From assembly GCA_001599595.1 (NCBI GenBank), contig BCHH01000004.1, positions 1,257,997-1,321,996 of the forward strand: a stretch of DNA of 64,000 nt. Direction: 5' to 3'. The notes beneath the pieces are model-generated. The model saw only the letters and a list, made by a program, of their open reading frames with translations, did no database searches and was not told the origin of the DNA. This stretch comes from Beverwykella pulmonaria (lineage: Eukaryota > Ascomycota > Dothideomycetes > Pleosporales > Melanommataceae). The position numbers and the translations under genes were made by a program. Numbering within the stretch: position 1 is the stretch's first letter; every line of letters begins with the position of its first letter. Shown piece by piece: positions 11,493-22,468 of this stretch.

Positions 11493-12977
11493 ATGGGCTT
11501 CGGAAGTGGCTGCCTGGTTGAAAGTTTCAACTCTTTGACATGCAAGACCAACGATCATCCACGAAGAACTGCGCATTCTATCATGTACAGTATGGAACCA
11601 AAACACCATAATAATTCCCTCCCTGGCCGATTGCCACCGCTCCTCGCTCTCCCTCGAGAGATCCGTGACCTGATCTACGACTACCTGCTGGTTCATGGCA
11701 CTATCTCAGTTGAAGGGGGCATTTCGCATTTGCCAGAATGGATTTGTGGAGCGCCACATGGTCCGAACTGTTATCATCCAAAGGTCACTCCTGTTAGTCG
11801 CCGCAAAACGTGGTCATTGCCACTACCCGATGTTATCGACGTTCCCGATATTGCATACGAACAAGCAAGTTCTTACCCAAGAACTTCCCGCCCTGTACTT
11901 CCGAATGCTGAATTATATGAGCCTCTTAATACCGTGGGCCTACACCCCGATGGCAGCCAATATACCGAATGTGCGGACCCCTCGAAACAATACGACCCTG
12001 GCCGTCCACACGCCACAGATGGCGAGCCTCCTGAATACGCGGACCCACGGACGCTGGAAGTTCATATGACGTACAGGTTTGCACCAGAACCTGGCAGTAT
12101 GACAATTCCATACCTCAATCTGCACCTGATGCATGTCTGCAGGCAGCTCTACACGGAGGTTTGCGATGTTTTCTACAGTAGAAACACTTTTCGCTTCCAA
12201 GGCGACTTTCGCATCCCAACTGCGTTAGTCTTCCTCCAGGACCGGTCGGCTGAAAATCTCCTTCATATCAGGTCGTTGGAGCTGGCTCTATTGGAGGATG
12301 CATGCTCCCTACCAGAACCACTGGACCAATACGTCCCTCCCGGAGGCTCTCCCGAGACAGGCCTTGTGCTGCGATTTGCATACAGCTACTTTGGCGAACT
12401 GTGCTCCTTGATTTCGTCTCCGAGCATGCAACTTCGAAACCTGATACTCAATATCGAGACTCTCAACGAGTACGGATTCAGGGAGAACAAACCCAGGACG
12501 ATGAATGAGTATTTATTGTATGAGGACGAAAATCCAGAAGATGTCCCCTCATGGCTCGATCCGCTTCTCGAAATCAAGAACCTAGATGCTCTTACTCTTG
12601 GTTGGGATTTCAGAAAGCCTTTGATCCGCAGAACGGCAAAAATTGCGAGTCTGATGTATCAGAAGATGCTCAAGGCAGACCGCATCAAGAGCGAGAAACA
12701 ATCACAGGTTGTGGACGACAATCTCTTGAAGCTCAGAATTTGCATTATCCGAGATAGGTTCTCAGGACCCTCTCCTCAGGATGGTGTTGGCTTCTTGTTG
12801 CAATACAACTGTAGAACTGGAAAGGTCGAGTGGCAGAGGTGCACTCTTCAAGTTTCTGGCACTAAGCTTATCGAGGTGGAAAGGGAAGCCTACAACCAAA
12901 CGGCAGATGAGAGAGGAATTGTGTTGCGCCACAAAGGAGAGGTCATGAGGTGCTTCACCGAGATGAAGGGCACATAA
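11493..12977 (+). CDS. Fungal F-box/DUF7730-like protein of unknown function
   Basis: A single exon of up to 494 residues. The likely functional start is the second or third ATG (11583 or 11592), because the F-box-like helix LLALPREIRDLIYDYLL follows soon after. The body carries the motif LHLMHVCRQLYTEVCDVFYS followed by RNTFRF, the "no-one-escapes" pattern (V-xx-Q-xx-E-xx-x-FY-xx-NxF) seen in very large families of fungal F-box-associated proteins. Further on are a leucine-rich C-terminal half and a basic end. Such proteins are usually unassigned and may be substrate adaptors of SCF ligases. Within 11800-11910 another frame reads LHTNKQVLTQELPALYF, itself close to the same motif, so a compensating pair of frameshifts is possible. 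Family-level confidence only. Confidence 0.72.
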   Translation: MGFGSGCLVESFNSLTCKTNDHPRRTAHSIMYSMEPKHHNNSLPGRLPPLLALPREIRDLIYDYLLVHGTISVEGGISHLPEWICGAPHGPNCYHPKVTPVSRRKTWSLPLPDVIDVPDIAYEQASSYPRTSRPVLPNAELYEPLNTVGLHPDGSQYTECADPSKQYDPGRPHATDGEPPEYADPRTLEVHMTYRFAPEPGSMTIPYLNLHLMHVCRQLYTEVCDVFYSRNTFRFQGDFRIPTALVFLQDRSAENLLHIRSLELALLEDACSLPEPLDQYVPPGGSPETGLVLRFAYSYFGELCSLISSPSMQLRNLILNIETLNEYGFRENKPRTMNEYLLYEDENPEDVPSWLDPLLEIKNLDALTLGWDFRKPLIRRTAKIASLMYQKMLKADRIKSEKQSQVVDDNLLKLRICIIRDRFSGPSPQDGVGFLLQYNCRTGKVEWQRCTLQVSGTKLIEVEREAYNQTADERGIVLRHKGEVMRCFTEMKGT

Positions 12978-14273
12978 TTTGTGTGTGAGACAGCGTGGGA
13001 ATTGCCAGAGGTCACAAGTTCTCTATTTCAGCTCATGGTGGAAATTCATGCGTCTAGATTTCCTTCCCGTCAGCCTTGAATGTGGCTGAAGCATCGTGAC
13101 ATGAAAAGACGCGTCCTGTATGCTAGTATTTGGAGTTGGACGACGCCTCCCGAAGATGAGCCTGTTCGATTCGTCCATTACCAGAGCGCTCTAAGGTGGT
13201 TTGCGTAGACGCGTCAAAATCTGCACGGTTCCGTCGGTCAGCAAAATCTGAAATTAGAATGCGCCCTGCTCTTACCTTATCAGTCCTTATATAGATTTGT
13301 GTGCGAATTGGGCACTTGCAGGCGCCAGCTATTTCTTTCGTCAAACTCTATAACCTGAGCCAAGCGCGAGACGAGGGAGCAGATAAGGCAGAAGAGAAGC
13401 TAATAGGGACAGCGCTCAACTGCAATACATGCTGTGCCCACAAGGCCCACAGGGCTGAACGATCTGCCAGCCGTATCGGGCGTCACATTATTCGTGGCGG
13501 ATGATGTAAGCTAAGAAAGCAAGATCAAAATGCCCCTCCTTTTAGAAGATGATATCTCTGCAACGTGCACGTATTTTAATATGAAAATGAACATATAGAG
13601 AGGGAGTAGAGTAGAGAGTATAGTTTGCATGACCTTGGTAGCATCATACTGGGCTGTGGTGATAGAGTAAGCTTTTGGTGTTCTGCTAGACCGGCGCGGG
13701 GTGTTTTACCTTGCCCGACATGAAATAATGCGACGCCCGATGGCCGTGCCTGGTAGTGTCAGACCGTCAGCGCATGCCATAATTGGCTAGCGGGACGTGG
13801 GGTAATGTCCGGCTACCTGCTTGCAACTCGCGACTTGCAACTCGCGACGTGCGCTCGTCTTCGATCCTTATGCGCCCTGCAACCGCGCCGCAAACGGCAA
13901 TTGCTCGAATCGCAGCCCCCCTCCTAAACTCATAGCCGACCCAGCGTGATTGCTGCGGTTGCCAGGTGAGTGTACATGAAAGGGGGGCAAGTCGAGATAC
14001 CGAGACCCCGGGGTGGCCTAGCCGCTTGGATGCGTACTGCAACAGCGGCAGCGATTAAAGACGGCATTAGCAAACGTGCAAGCGCTGCAATTCGCACCAC
14101 GAGCAAACCTCGGCCGGGTGCTGCGCAGATGCCTGCACCGCGTTTAGCCCCACCAAGGAGCATCCAAGCTCACGGGACCAGACGGATACATAAATACAAA
14201 CACTACGCCCCCCGGCCTGTTCAAGGTATCCTACCTCGCACATCCACCACGATCTACCTCGTCGGCCTCCATA
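12978..14273. other. Intergenic, includes P450 promoter
   Basis: No gene is supported. A direct duplication of CTTGCAACTCGCGA occurs at 13820-13849. The AT-rich stretch 13560-13640 separates GC-richer flanks. The P450 promoter should lie in 13900-14270; a CATAAATACAAA stretch near 14188 is a possible TATA region. Confidence 0.5.
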
Positions 14274-16137
14274 ATGGCAGATCTTGCCCTCATCCGCAGC
14301 AAGCCTATTGCGGCCGGGCTCGGACTGGTGACGCACCTCGTGCTCAACAATGGAGAATGGGACCATTCTTCCCATCTCATTCTTTCCTTCTGGGTCATCA
14401 GTTTTAGTGCCTTGACCGCAGTCGAGTTTACGCTGGATCCAAGCGTGCATTCTATCGCTGGAGCCGTTCAAGTCTGCGGCACCGCCGCCGCCGTGTACTT
14501 TGGATCGCTGTTGACGAGCTTATTCATCTATCGAGCTTTCTTCCACCGCCTGCGAAAGGTACTGTAACCTGGTGGCTTCTTTGCCAATTTCCACTGACAA
14601 AACCAGTTCCCCGGCCCTTTCGGCGGCCGTCTCTCTAAGTTTTACAGCCTCTCTAATGTGTACCCCAACTTCCGATACTACGAGAGCATTGAAAAGCTAC
14701 ACAAAAAGTACCACTCGGACTATGTCCGCACAGGACCGCGAGAGCTCAGCGTCATTTCCGCAGATGCCATTCCTGTCATCCACGGCGCCATGTCGAAATG
14801 CAGAAAAGGCCCATGGTATGACGGCTCCAAACATCTAGAAGGCTCATCAGTTCATACTACCCGCTCAAAACCGGACCACAAGGAGCGTCGCAAAATTTGG
14901 GATCGTGCCTTGAACGTGAAGTCGCTGCAGGAATATCAGCCTCGACTCAACCGACACGCGTACACGCTGATGACCCGACTGAAAGAGCAAGCCGCTAACC
15001 CCTCTGTGCGCATCTCAGACTGGGTGAACTATTACAGCTTTGATGTCATGGGTGATGTAGGCTTCAATCGAACGTTTGGCATGATGGAGAAGGGCAAGGA
15101 GGACGAGCTCATTACGCTGTTGCACAAGAGCATGGCGCCGATTAGCATATTTGGGCATTTCAATTGGGGATTGAGCTTGATACTTCGCACGCTTGGCTCT
15201 GCAGAAATGCAGGAATTCATGGCCTGGACGAGCAAGGTCTTGCGGGAGCGAAAGAAAGTACGAGACTTTGGAGAGTTCGCCCCTGAGACGCTGGCTAACG
15301 AAATCAGATCGAGCCAAAGGAGAAAGACATCATGGGACATCTTATCGACCCCAACGATGAGGACATTCCACTCCAGTTGAACGGCGACACTCGTCTTCTG
15401 ATTGTAGCTGGAAGCGACACAACTGCTGCCACGCTAACCTGGCTCTTCTATGAACTCTGCAAGAATCCCGCGGTATACAAGAAACTTCAGAAAATTCTGG
15501 ACCAAATCGCGCCTGAAAAATCATTTCTTGACGCCGATGATGTGGCTCACTGCCCACATCTTGATGGCGTGATTAACGAGGGCATGAGACTGCATCCCGC
15601 CGTAAGCACTTACGCTCCACTCCATCTATCTCTCGCACGAACCTTCTCTAAATGGCATACCCCAACGAGCATCCCTGCCCATCACCAAATGATGCCACGC
15701 ATCTCACTAACATCTCCCAGGTCCCTTCAGGCGTTCAGCGCGAAACACCCCCCGAAGGCATCACCCTCCCGGATCAAACTTACATTCCCGGCGAAACTAT
15801 AGTCTGGATGCCAATTCACACACTCCAACGCGACCCGCGCTACTTCCCCTCTCCCTTGACCTTCATGCCCGAGCGCTGGACCGACGAGTCCCCCGAATAC
15901 ATCGTGGACAAGCGCGCGTTCATGCCGTTCAGCACTGGTTTGTATAACTGTGTCGGCCAGAAGCTCGCGATGATGGAGTTGAGGAGTGTAACAGCGAATT
16001 TGGTGAGGATGTTTGACATGCAGTTTGCTGACGGAACGACCGGAGAAAAGGTAGAGAGGGACACGAGGGATTGCTTTACGCTGAATGTTGGTGCTTTGGA
16101 CGTCCGGCTCACGAGAAGAGATGGTGGGAAGGAGTAG
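14274..16137 (+). CDS. Cytochrome P450 monooxygenase
   Basis: Four exons, 14274-14558, 14607-15257, 15308-15601 and 15721-16137, all join in phase 0 and give 548 residues. The introns are 48, 50 and 119 bp. The N-terminus is hydrophobic with membrane-spanning stretches, so it should sit in the endoplasmic reticulum. The proline hinge FPGPFGGRLSKF starts exon 2. The I-helix oxygen motif AGSDTT is at about 346-351, the K-helix ExxR reads EGMR in exon 3, and the PERF-type box reads MPERW. The haem loop FSTGLYNCVG places the thiolate Cys at about 487. The layout resembles CYP67-like or tryprostatin-hydroxylase-like fungal P450s, but the substrate cannot be told. No secondary-metabolite backbone gene is adjacent. 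It needs a reductase encoded elsewhere. Confidence 0.93.
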
Positions 16138-16817
16138 CTTTACCTGGGATAAAGTTGAAAGGGAAGGGTTAGGCGGTCTGAATTGATGATTTACTGCATT
16201 GTAGAGAACGGGGAGGAAGTCATGCCGTACATTATATACATTACATGATCTAATGAATTTATAGCGTCCCAATCGCCCTCTACATTTCTCGCCCCGTGTT
16301 GTACAACCCGTATTTTTTTTCCCCGTTAATCAATCTTATGCTGCTAGAACTTCGTACATCACATCACTCGTCCCGAGCCGTCCTGTCGGTCCCACTAGGC
16401 GCGAGAGCCTATTCCAACCTCGATGCAACTCTGAAGAACTCCGTAGCGGCATGTCTCATTGCTCGAGCCCCGGTGAATCATGCTATGTCCTTGCATAATG
16501 CATCACAGATGTATATATTTCATCCAGTCCTCGCAACACATACTTGTTCAGGTATATCGAACCTATTTTGCTCTATTTCGTCATCCGCCCCAACACACTT
16601 AAACACAGAATTACAAGTGGGAATTACAGTCGAACAAGTGGTAGCAATCACTTCATTACACATCTCATGTATCCCTCACCCAGCGCCGTGCGAACCAGAA
16701 CACCAACCTATGCAATATTCCTAACAATACCACAGAACCAACATCTCAAAGAGAGAAATAGACATCCTTCGGAATAAAGCATTCCGATACATCACTATCC
16801 ACCCATTCTAAACGCTG
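16138..16817. other. Convergent intergenic region, no gene seen
   Basis: Lies between the 3' ends of the P450 and the spindle-pole gene. It has only short frames with no family features. Confidence 0.6.
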
Positions 16818-19800
16818 TTATCTCAGCGACTTGCCAGCAACGCCCCTCCGTCCCTGTCGTCTCATGCTCTCTAACTTCTGCAGCAACTGCACGTGCACCT
16901 TCCTATGCGCCGCCCAGCCATTACTGAACCTTTGCATGCGATTAATCGCGATGACGGCCAAACCGACAGTTTTCAGGGTGGGTTTGCGCGCGTGGTGCGT
17001 CACGTCAGGCGTGATACCCATTTCCTCGATGAGCTTGAGGTCTTCTTTGTTACTATAGTGAAGTCAGCCGACGCACATTAGACATTAGGGGGTTGAGGAA
17101 AGAAATGATAAAAGGAAGGGGGAGATAAATACCATTGCCCGTAGACCTCAATCATCATCAAGAAGAAGCGTTTCTGGTACCCGAGCGACTCCCTGAAGCC
17201 CTCTTCGCGCACGCATCTCGCGCGCAGATACTGGATCTGTTTTGCAAGGCCTTGGATCTCCTTGCTATGTCGCTTCTCTAGTGCCTGAGAATGCAAGACG
17301 AGCGCGTCGTCCGCCGCCTGTTGTAGCTCGGTGATTTTTTGGTTGAGATTGTGGATTTCCTTGTGCCGTTTCTCTAACTCTTGGGCCCGCGAGGCGAGGG
17401 CTTCGTTGGCAGCTTTCTGCTGTGCAGCCTTGGTCGCTGTCTCGAGAGTGCGCTTGTGATTCTCCTTTTCGCGGGCGAAGTTGGCTTCCTTTGTGCGGAT
17501 GAGGGACTCTAGGGAGGCGATCCTGTCTTGCAAAAATGCCTTTTCGTCGCTTATGTCGCCCTTTTCACGGATGAAGTTGGTTTCCTTCTCGCGCATCATC
17601 GATTCTAGGACCGTGATCTTCTCTTCTAAAGAGGCCTTCTCATCGCTGATCTCATCGGCTTGCTCTTGGAGGACCTCAATTTCGTCTTCGAGGTCTTGCT
17701 TTTCTTGAAGTGCCTTGCGCTGCTGTGTGTTAACTTGCTCGCGTAGAGATTCGAGCTCGTCGTCCCGTTTGAGAATTAGATCTTGCATGACATCTAATTG
17801 AGTATCCGGCTCATCGGCATGGTTTCTGTAAGCCTCCAGTTCGGCATCTCGCTCTGAAATGGTCCTGCGTGCAATTTCGAGATCGCGTGTACGGTCATTG
17901 AGTTCAGTTTTCAGCTTCTTGAGACTATCAAGAGTGGATTCTTGCACATCTATCTTCTTCTGTAGGCCAAGAATGTCGCGCTCGCGAGATTGCAGCGAAG
18001 ATTGGAGATCTGATAGATCTCGTGAAAGCGCGTCGCGTTCCCGAGTCACACACTGAAGTGCCTCGATCTGAGTGGCATTGTTCGACATCTTAGAACGGAG
18101 GTTACGAGCCTCTTGGGTGGCATCATCACGCTCGCGGCGGAGGTTAGTAAGTTCCTGAGAAAGGTTGTTGCGCTCGCGAGTCGTCTCCTGGAGTGCTTCA
18201 ACCTTTGCATCTTTACTTGATATTGTAGTGCGTAGACCAAAGATTTCCTGGATTGCATCATCCCGCTCGCGGCGGAGGTTCTCCAAGCTCTCGAGTTCGC
18301 GGTTCCTGGAGTCGACCGTCCTTTGAAGTTGCCTGACCTGTTGCTCGAACATTGAGGAGTCATTTTGCAGGCGTGTAAGCTGCTGCATTGCATCGCGGAG
18401 TTGCTTGCGGCTGTCGTCAAGCTCGTCCGCTTTGGCTTCTGCAGTATCAACCCTAGATTGAAGGAGCTCGAGCTCAACCCCCTTCTCTCGGGTGATGTCG
18501 AGAACTTTCTGGCGAGCGTCTTTGGCAGCTTGTTGTGCGAGTTGGACCTGATTGTCTCCCTGTGATTCCGCCAACTCCAATCGATCAACGAGGGCATCCA
18601 GCTCGGCCTGCTTCTCGCTCTGAATAGACTGCACCTGTCGCTGCAAAGCTTTGATCTCCACATCCTTTTCGCGTTCAAGAGACCGCAAGCGCTCTTCTAG
18701 GATACCAAGTTCGTGCCGCTTCTGGTCCTCCAGGTCGTCAATCTTCTCAGCCTGCTCCACCAACTGGCGTTCTTTGTCCTCGAGACTCGCATTTTGCGAC
18801 CCCTGCGCTGCCTTGAGCTTCTTTTCCAAGTCTTCAATCTTTTCGGCCTGCTCGTCCAGCTGACGCTCTTTCTCATCAAGTTCGGTGTCCAATGATCCTT
18901 GCGCTGACTTAAGCTTATCTTCCAGATCCTCGATCTTTTCGGCCTGTTCTTTGAGTCGGCGCTCCTTCTCCTCAAAATCGGAATCTGGCGAACCTTGCGC
19001 TGACCTAAGCTTCTTTTCCAGCTCCTCGATCCTCTCAGCCTGCTCTTCTATTTGGCGTTCCTTCTCCTCCAGGTCAGCGTCCGGCGATCCTTCCGCCGCC
19101 GTGAGCTTTTCCTGGAGAGCCTCGATATTTTCCTCGTGCTCGTCCAGCAGCTGGTCCCTTTGCATTATCTCAGCCTGCGCATTCTCGAGTTCCGCATTGA
19201 CCTTCTCTAATTCATCCTCGGCGCCTTGAGCCTCTTCGAGCCTCTCCTCGAGCCGGTTAAGCTCAGCAGCTCGCTCCTCAGCAAGTCGCCGTAGCTCTTC
19301 CATCTCCTCCTGCATGCTAGCGTCGGCATGCCGCCGCTTGACCTTTTCTGCGTATTCCTTCAGTTGGTGCCTATAGATTTCCAGTTCCTCCTCGGCGGTC
19401 TTGAGGCTCTTGGAGTATTTGTGGAGGTCTCGGATCATGTGCACCTTCTCTGTCTTCAGGTTGATATTCTCTTCGATGGTTTCTCTGTTAAAATCGGGGC
19501 CCGACTTCTTCAGGTTCTCCTCGAGGAAGTGGATTTTGAGCTTTAGGCCAAAGTTTTCCTTATCAATTTGCTCGAGGCGCTATCGCGGTGTGTTAGCAAC
19601 GCGATGGGGATGTAGCTCGCGCGTTAGATTCACTTACGGCCTCCTGCTCTCTCAGCGTGAGCACATTGCCATTTCCGTTGTCCATTTCACCTTCGCTTTT
19701 CCTAGGTAGCGCCATCGGTGTGCTCATGGCGCTCAAACTGTTCATATCGGGTACCGGCGTGCGACCGTCTATTGAGCTGGAGCTGGCATCGAAGGAACTG

Positions 19801-20141
19801 GCTTCTGGCAGTGGTGTTGCGCTAATCTGGAAACCGTTTTTCAGGCCCGCGGGTGTGGTGAGCTTTCCATTGAGCAGGCCATTGACCTGCCGCGTTCGAT
19901 TCGCAGTCGCGCTCTTCAGCATAGGTGTAAATTCTGATCGCGCGGCGGGATTTCGGAGTGTAGCCAAAGGGTTTCTTGGAGTCGATGCTTGTTGTGGTCG
20001 CGCGCCGCCCATTTGTTTGAAGAGAGCATCGCGCCCTTCCGGAGCATGGAAGGTCTGCTCCATGCTGAAGTCTACGTCGGGAATCGTCATGCGCGTCATG
20101 TCTGCACCGGTCGCCGGCGAGGAGAGGTAATGGTGCGCCAT
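16818..20141 (-). CDS. pcpA: Spindle-pole-body / microtubule-organising-centre coiled-coil protein (PcpA/Pcp1-like)
   Basis: Exons 20141-19638, 19579-17133 and 17052-16818 join over introns of 58 and 80 bp and give 1061 residues. After a Ser/Thr/Pro-rich head comes a centrosomin-motif-1 region at about 162-230 (LTLREQEA, RLEQIDKENFGLKLKIHFLE, KVHMIRDLHKYSKSLK), which in this family recruits gamma-tubulin complexes. Residues about 230-960 are one long coiled coil including four near-identical 32-residue units. The end (GFRESLGYQKRFFLMMIE, then TVGLAVIAINRMQRFSNGW) resembles a PACT-type targeting domain, pointing to pericentrin/Spc110 relatives (PcpA, Pcp1) over Mto1/ApsB, which share the N-terminal motif. 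I chose the ATG at 20141 because upstream in-frame codons look non-conserved. It is divergent from SGT1/Ecd. Confidence 0.85.
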
Positions 20142-20602
20142 TGTAGGTATGTGTGCTGCTAAAGCATGGGTGTGGGGAATGCAACAAGAGTCGAGGGCTC
20201 GCGACGAGGAGAGTAAACAAGTGGCGGGCGCTTGCGACGATAGAGTGCATTGGAGGGAGTGCGAATTCAAGGCGTGTTGATGTAAACATTGGAGCGTTGC
20301 CAAGACCGGTCCAGCCACTGAGGCACAAATGTGGAGCCGCGCACGGTCGTGCCTCAATTTGCCCACTAATGCAATTCGAGCAAGATGTCAAAAGAATAAA
20401 GACAGCCCTACGATATGCTGACATATCTGCCCGAGAGGGTTTTGCGAAGATAGTCTTATCACCCTACTACCATCATCCAACACACAAGGAGCCGTGAGAA
20501 GGCCGTGTGAGCTATCTTGGCTCGGTTAGCCTCTTGGCGCGCGTCGGAAGTTGCCGCCTAGCTACAAGTTTTTGCCATCGTGAACTTTTCACCCTACTTC
20601 AC
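20142..20602. promoter_or_regulatory. Shared promoter region, pcpA-like (-) and SGT1/Ecd (+)
   Basis: A 461-bp gap separates the two divergent start codons, so both promoters and 5' UTRs must lie here. Individual elements are not assigned. Confidence 0.5.
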
Positions 20603-22468
20603 ATGGATAACATCCCCAGAGACGACTTCAAGTGGTTTGGTGAGGGTTTCGACGGCTTCCCTAAGAAGCTCCCTGAAGATGTGGTCGAGTACATCATATT
20701 CATCATCGACACCAAGCTCTCCGACATCCAGACAAGGGAGCGCCTGCAGGCGTTCCAGCGCGCCCTCACCACTCTCCAAAAGAAATTTTTGAAAGAGTAC
20801 ATATGGCAGCGCGACGCCTTGCAACTAGAACTTATCCGCGAAGAGGGTCGGTGGATGTTGAAGGGAACCACGAATTATGGAGATAGCGTTGCCGACGAGT
20901 GGCTCATCGTCTATCTCCTGCGGGAGCTGAGCAAAGAGTTCAAGGATGCTTGGATCCGGATATACGACACAGATGGCGAATTTCTCCTCATTGAAGCTGC
21001 AAATGCGCTCCCGAAATGGCTGAACCCGGAGGTTGCGGAACATCGGGTCTGGATCAACACGCACCGCCTTCTTATAATACCGCTCTCCAAGAAAGAAGCC
21101 CCTAGGCCTTTAAAATTAGAAGAGGCGCTGTCCACTATCTCGAAGACGCCAGCAGCTTTGCACCATCTGCCCAAAATGGAAGCAGAAGCGTTCCACCGCC
21201 TAAAAGGATATCCCGCTGCCATTGCCCAAAACCAGCACCACGCCACATTCCCGCTGCCACGTAAAGTCGCATACTTCCTCCATCTCAACCCCCCCTACAT
21301 CGCTCCAGTAGTAGAAGCCTTCTACCTGCGCGATCCCATCTCGCTCCGCCTCATCCAGCCCGCAAAATCCAAAACCACACTCATTTTCCCGCCCGAGGAC
21401 TTTGTAGAAGTCAGTGTGCGGTTCACAAAGGTTCTCTATGCTCAACTACTAGGGCAAAATTGGGAACCACCCGGACCATGGGGAGTTGCATTGGAGGAGA
21501 CTGTAAAGAAAGGACAGAGCGTGGAGAAAGCAGAGATGAGCATCAAAATCTCTGCAGGCATGGAAATGCTCCTGCAGCACAAACTCCACGCCGACAAAAA
21601 GCCTGTACGAGAAATACGGGTTCTTCTAGAAGATCTCGAATCAGGCGAAGACTCTCTCCCTACTGATACCGAGATTGCGACTTGGCCTAAACGCGAAGAT
21701 GATGAAGCGTGGTTGAATATTGACTTCTCTGAGTTCGAGCGCGAACTAACTGGAAAGGGTGGCACAGAGGGCTTTGGAGACAAGAGTGCGCAGGACAATT
21801 TGAAGAAAATGGTTGAGCGATTTAACGCGTTTATCAACGATGAGGATGCAGGGTTTGAGGGTGCAGGGGGATTGGATCCGATGGATGACGACGATGATTC
21901 TGATGCAGAGAATCGGCAGTGGGATGATCCAGAGGATGACGACAGCGACGGTCCTGCAAAGAGAGATGAAGAGGATAATGATGACGATGAGAACGACGAA
22001 TACGCTGATGCCGAATTTGAGGAATACGAAAAGGCCCTACAGAAGTTCATGATGCTCTCTTCCGCCGAAAAGTCCATCCTCACCGATGATGCCCGCACAC
22101 TCGCCCTCGCAGAAGAAGCATCCGAAGACGAAGATGAGGAAATTCAGAAACTGTCCAAAATGATGGAGGCCGAGCTTTTCAGACATGACGCGCTGAACTT
22201 AGACCCAAATTTCGGGACCGCTGGGAAGGCAATGAAGAAGGACATCAAGGGCAAAGGAAAGGCGAAAATGGAAGATCTGGTGGAAGAGGAGGATGACGAC
22301 GTGGACTTGTTGGATGATGATTACAATCTCGCGGACAACATGCTCAAGAGCTTCAAGGGCCAAGTGGGTATGGCGGGCCCGGCTGGGAATCTGATGGGCT
22401 TGATGGGCGTTCAATTTCCCAACGATGCAGACGATGAACTAAAAATGTGCAAAGAGAAGAAGCGGTAG
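20603..22468 (+). CDS. SGT1/Ecdysoneless family protein
   Basis: A single exon of 621 residues from ATG 20603 (MDNIPRDDFKWFGEGFDGFP). Longer in-frame extension upstream has weak composition, so the short start is preferred. The N-terminal 330 residues match the SGT1/Ecd domain (DEWLIVYLLRELSKEF, WIRIYDTDGEFLLIEAANAL, NRVWI-like LNPEVAEHRVWI). The C-terminal third is strongly acidic with Asp/Glu runs at about 425-500 and 590-600, ending near GNLMGLMGVQ. Family members are nuclear/cytoplasmic regulators: animal Ecd takes part in cell cycle and Prp8-dependent splicing, and the yeast-type members in glycolytic gene expression. It is essential in several species. The length is close to the animal protein (about 640). 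Confidence 0.92.
   Translation: MDNIPRDDFKWFGEGFDGFPKKLPEDVVEYIIFIIDTKLSDIQTRERLQAFQRALTTLQKKFLKEYIWQRDALQLELIREEGRWMLKGTTNYGDSVADEWLIVYLLRELSKEFKDAWIRIYDTDGEFLLIEAANALPKWLNPEVAEHRVWINTHRLLIIPLSKKEAPRPLKLEEALSTISKTPAALHHLPKMEAEAFHRLKGYPAAIAQNQHHATFPLPRKVAYFLHLNPPYIAPVVEAFYLRDPISLRLIQPAKSKTTLIFPPEDFVEVSVRFTKVLYAQLLGQNWEPPGPWGVALEETVKKGQSVEKAEMSIKISAGMEMLLQHKLHADKKPVREIRVLLEDLESGEDSLPTDTEIATWPKREDDEAWLNIDFSEFERELTGKGGTEGFGDKSAQDNLKKMVERFNAFINDEDAGFEGAGGLDPMDDDDDSDAENRQWDDPEDDDSDGPAKRDEEDNDDDENDEYADAEFEEYEKALQKFMMLSSAEKSILTDDARTLALAEEASEDEDEEIQKLSKMMEAELFRHDALNLDPNFGTAGKAMKKDIKGKGKAKMEDLVEEEDDDVDLLDDDYNLADNMLKSFKGQVGMAGPAGNLMGLMGVQFPNDADDELKMCKEKKR

Noticed and set aside
18046..18678. Minus frame of 210 codons, Arg/Ser-rich
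   Set aside because: Shifted frame inside the long coiled-coil exon of the PcpA-like gene.
21442..22098. Ser-rich minus frame of 218 codons
   Set aside because: It is antisense to the Asp/Glu-rich tail of SGT1/Ecd; GAT/GAA runs read as Ser-rich on the other strand.
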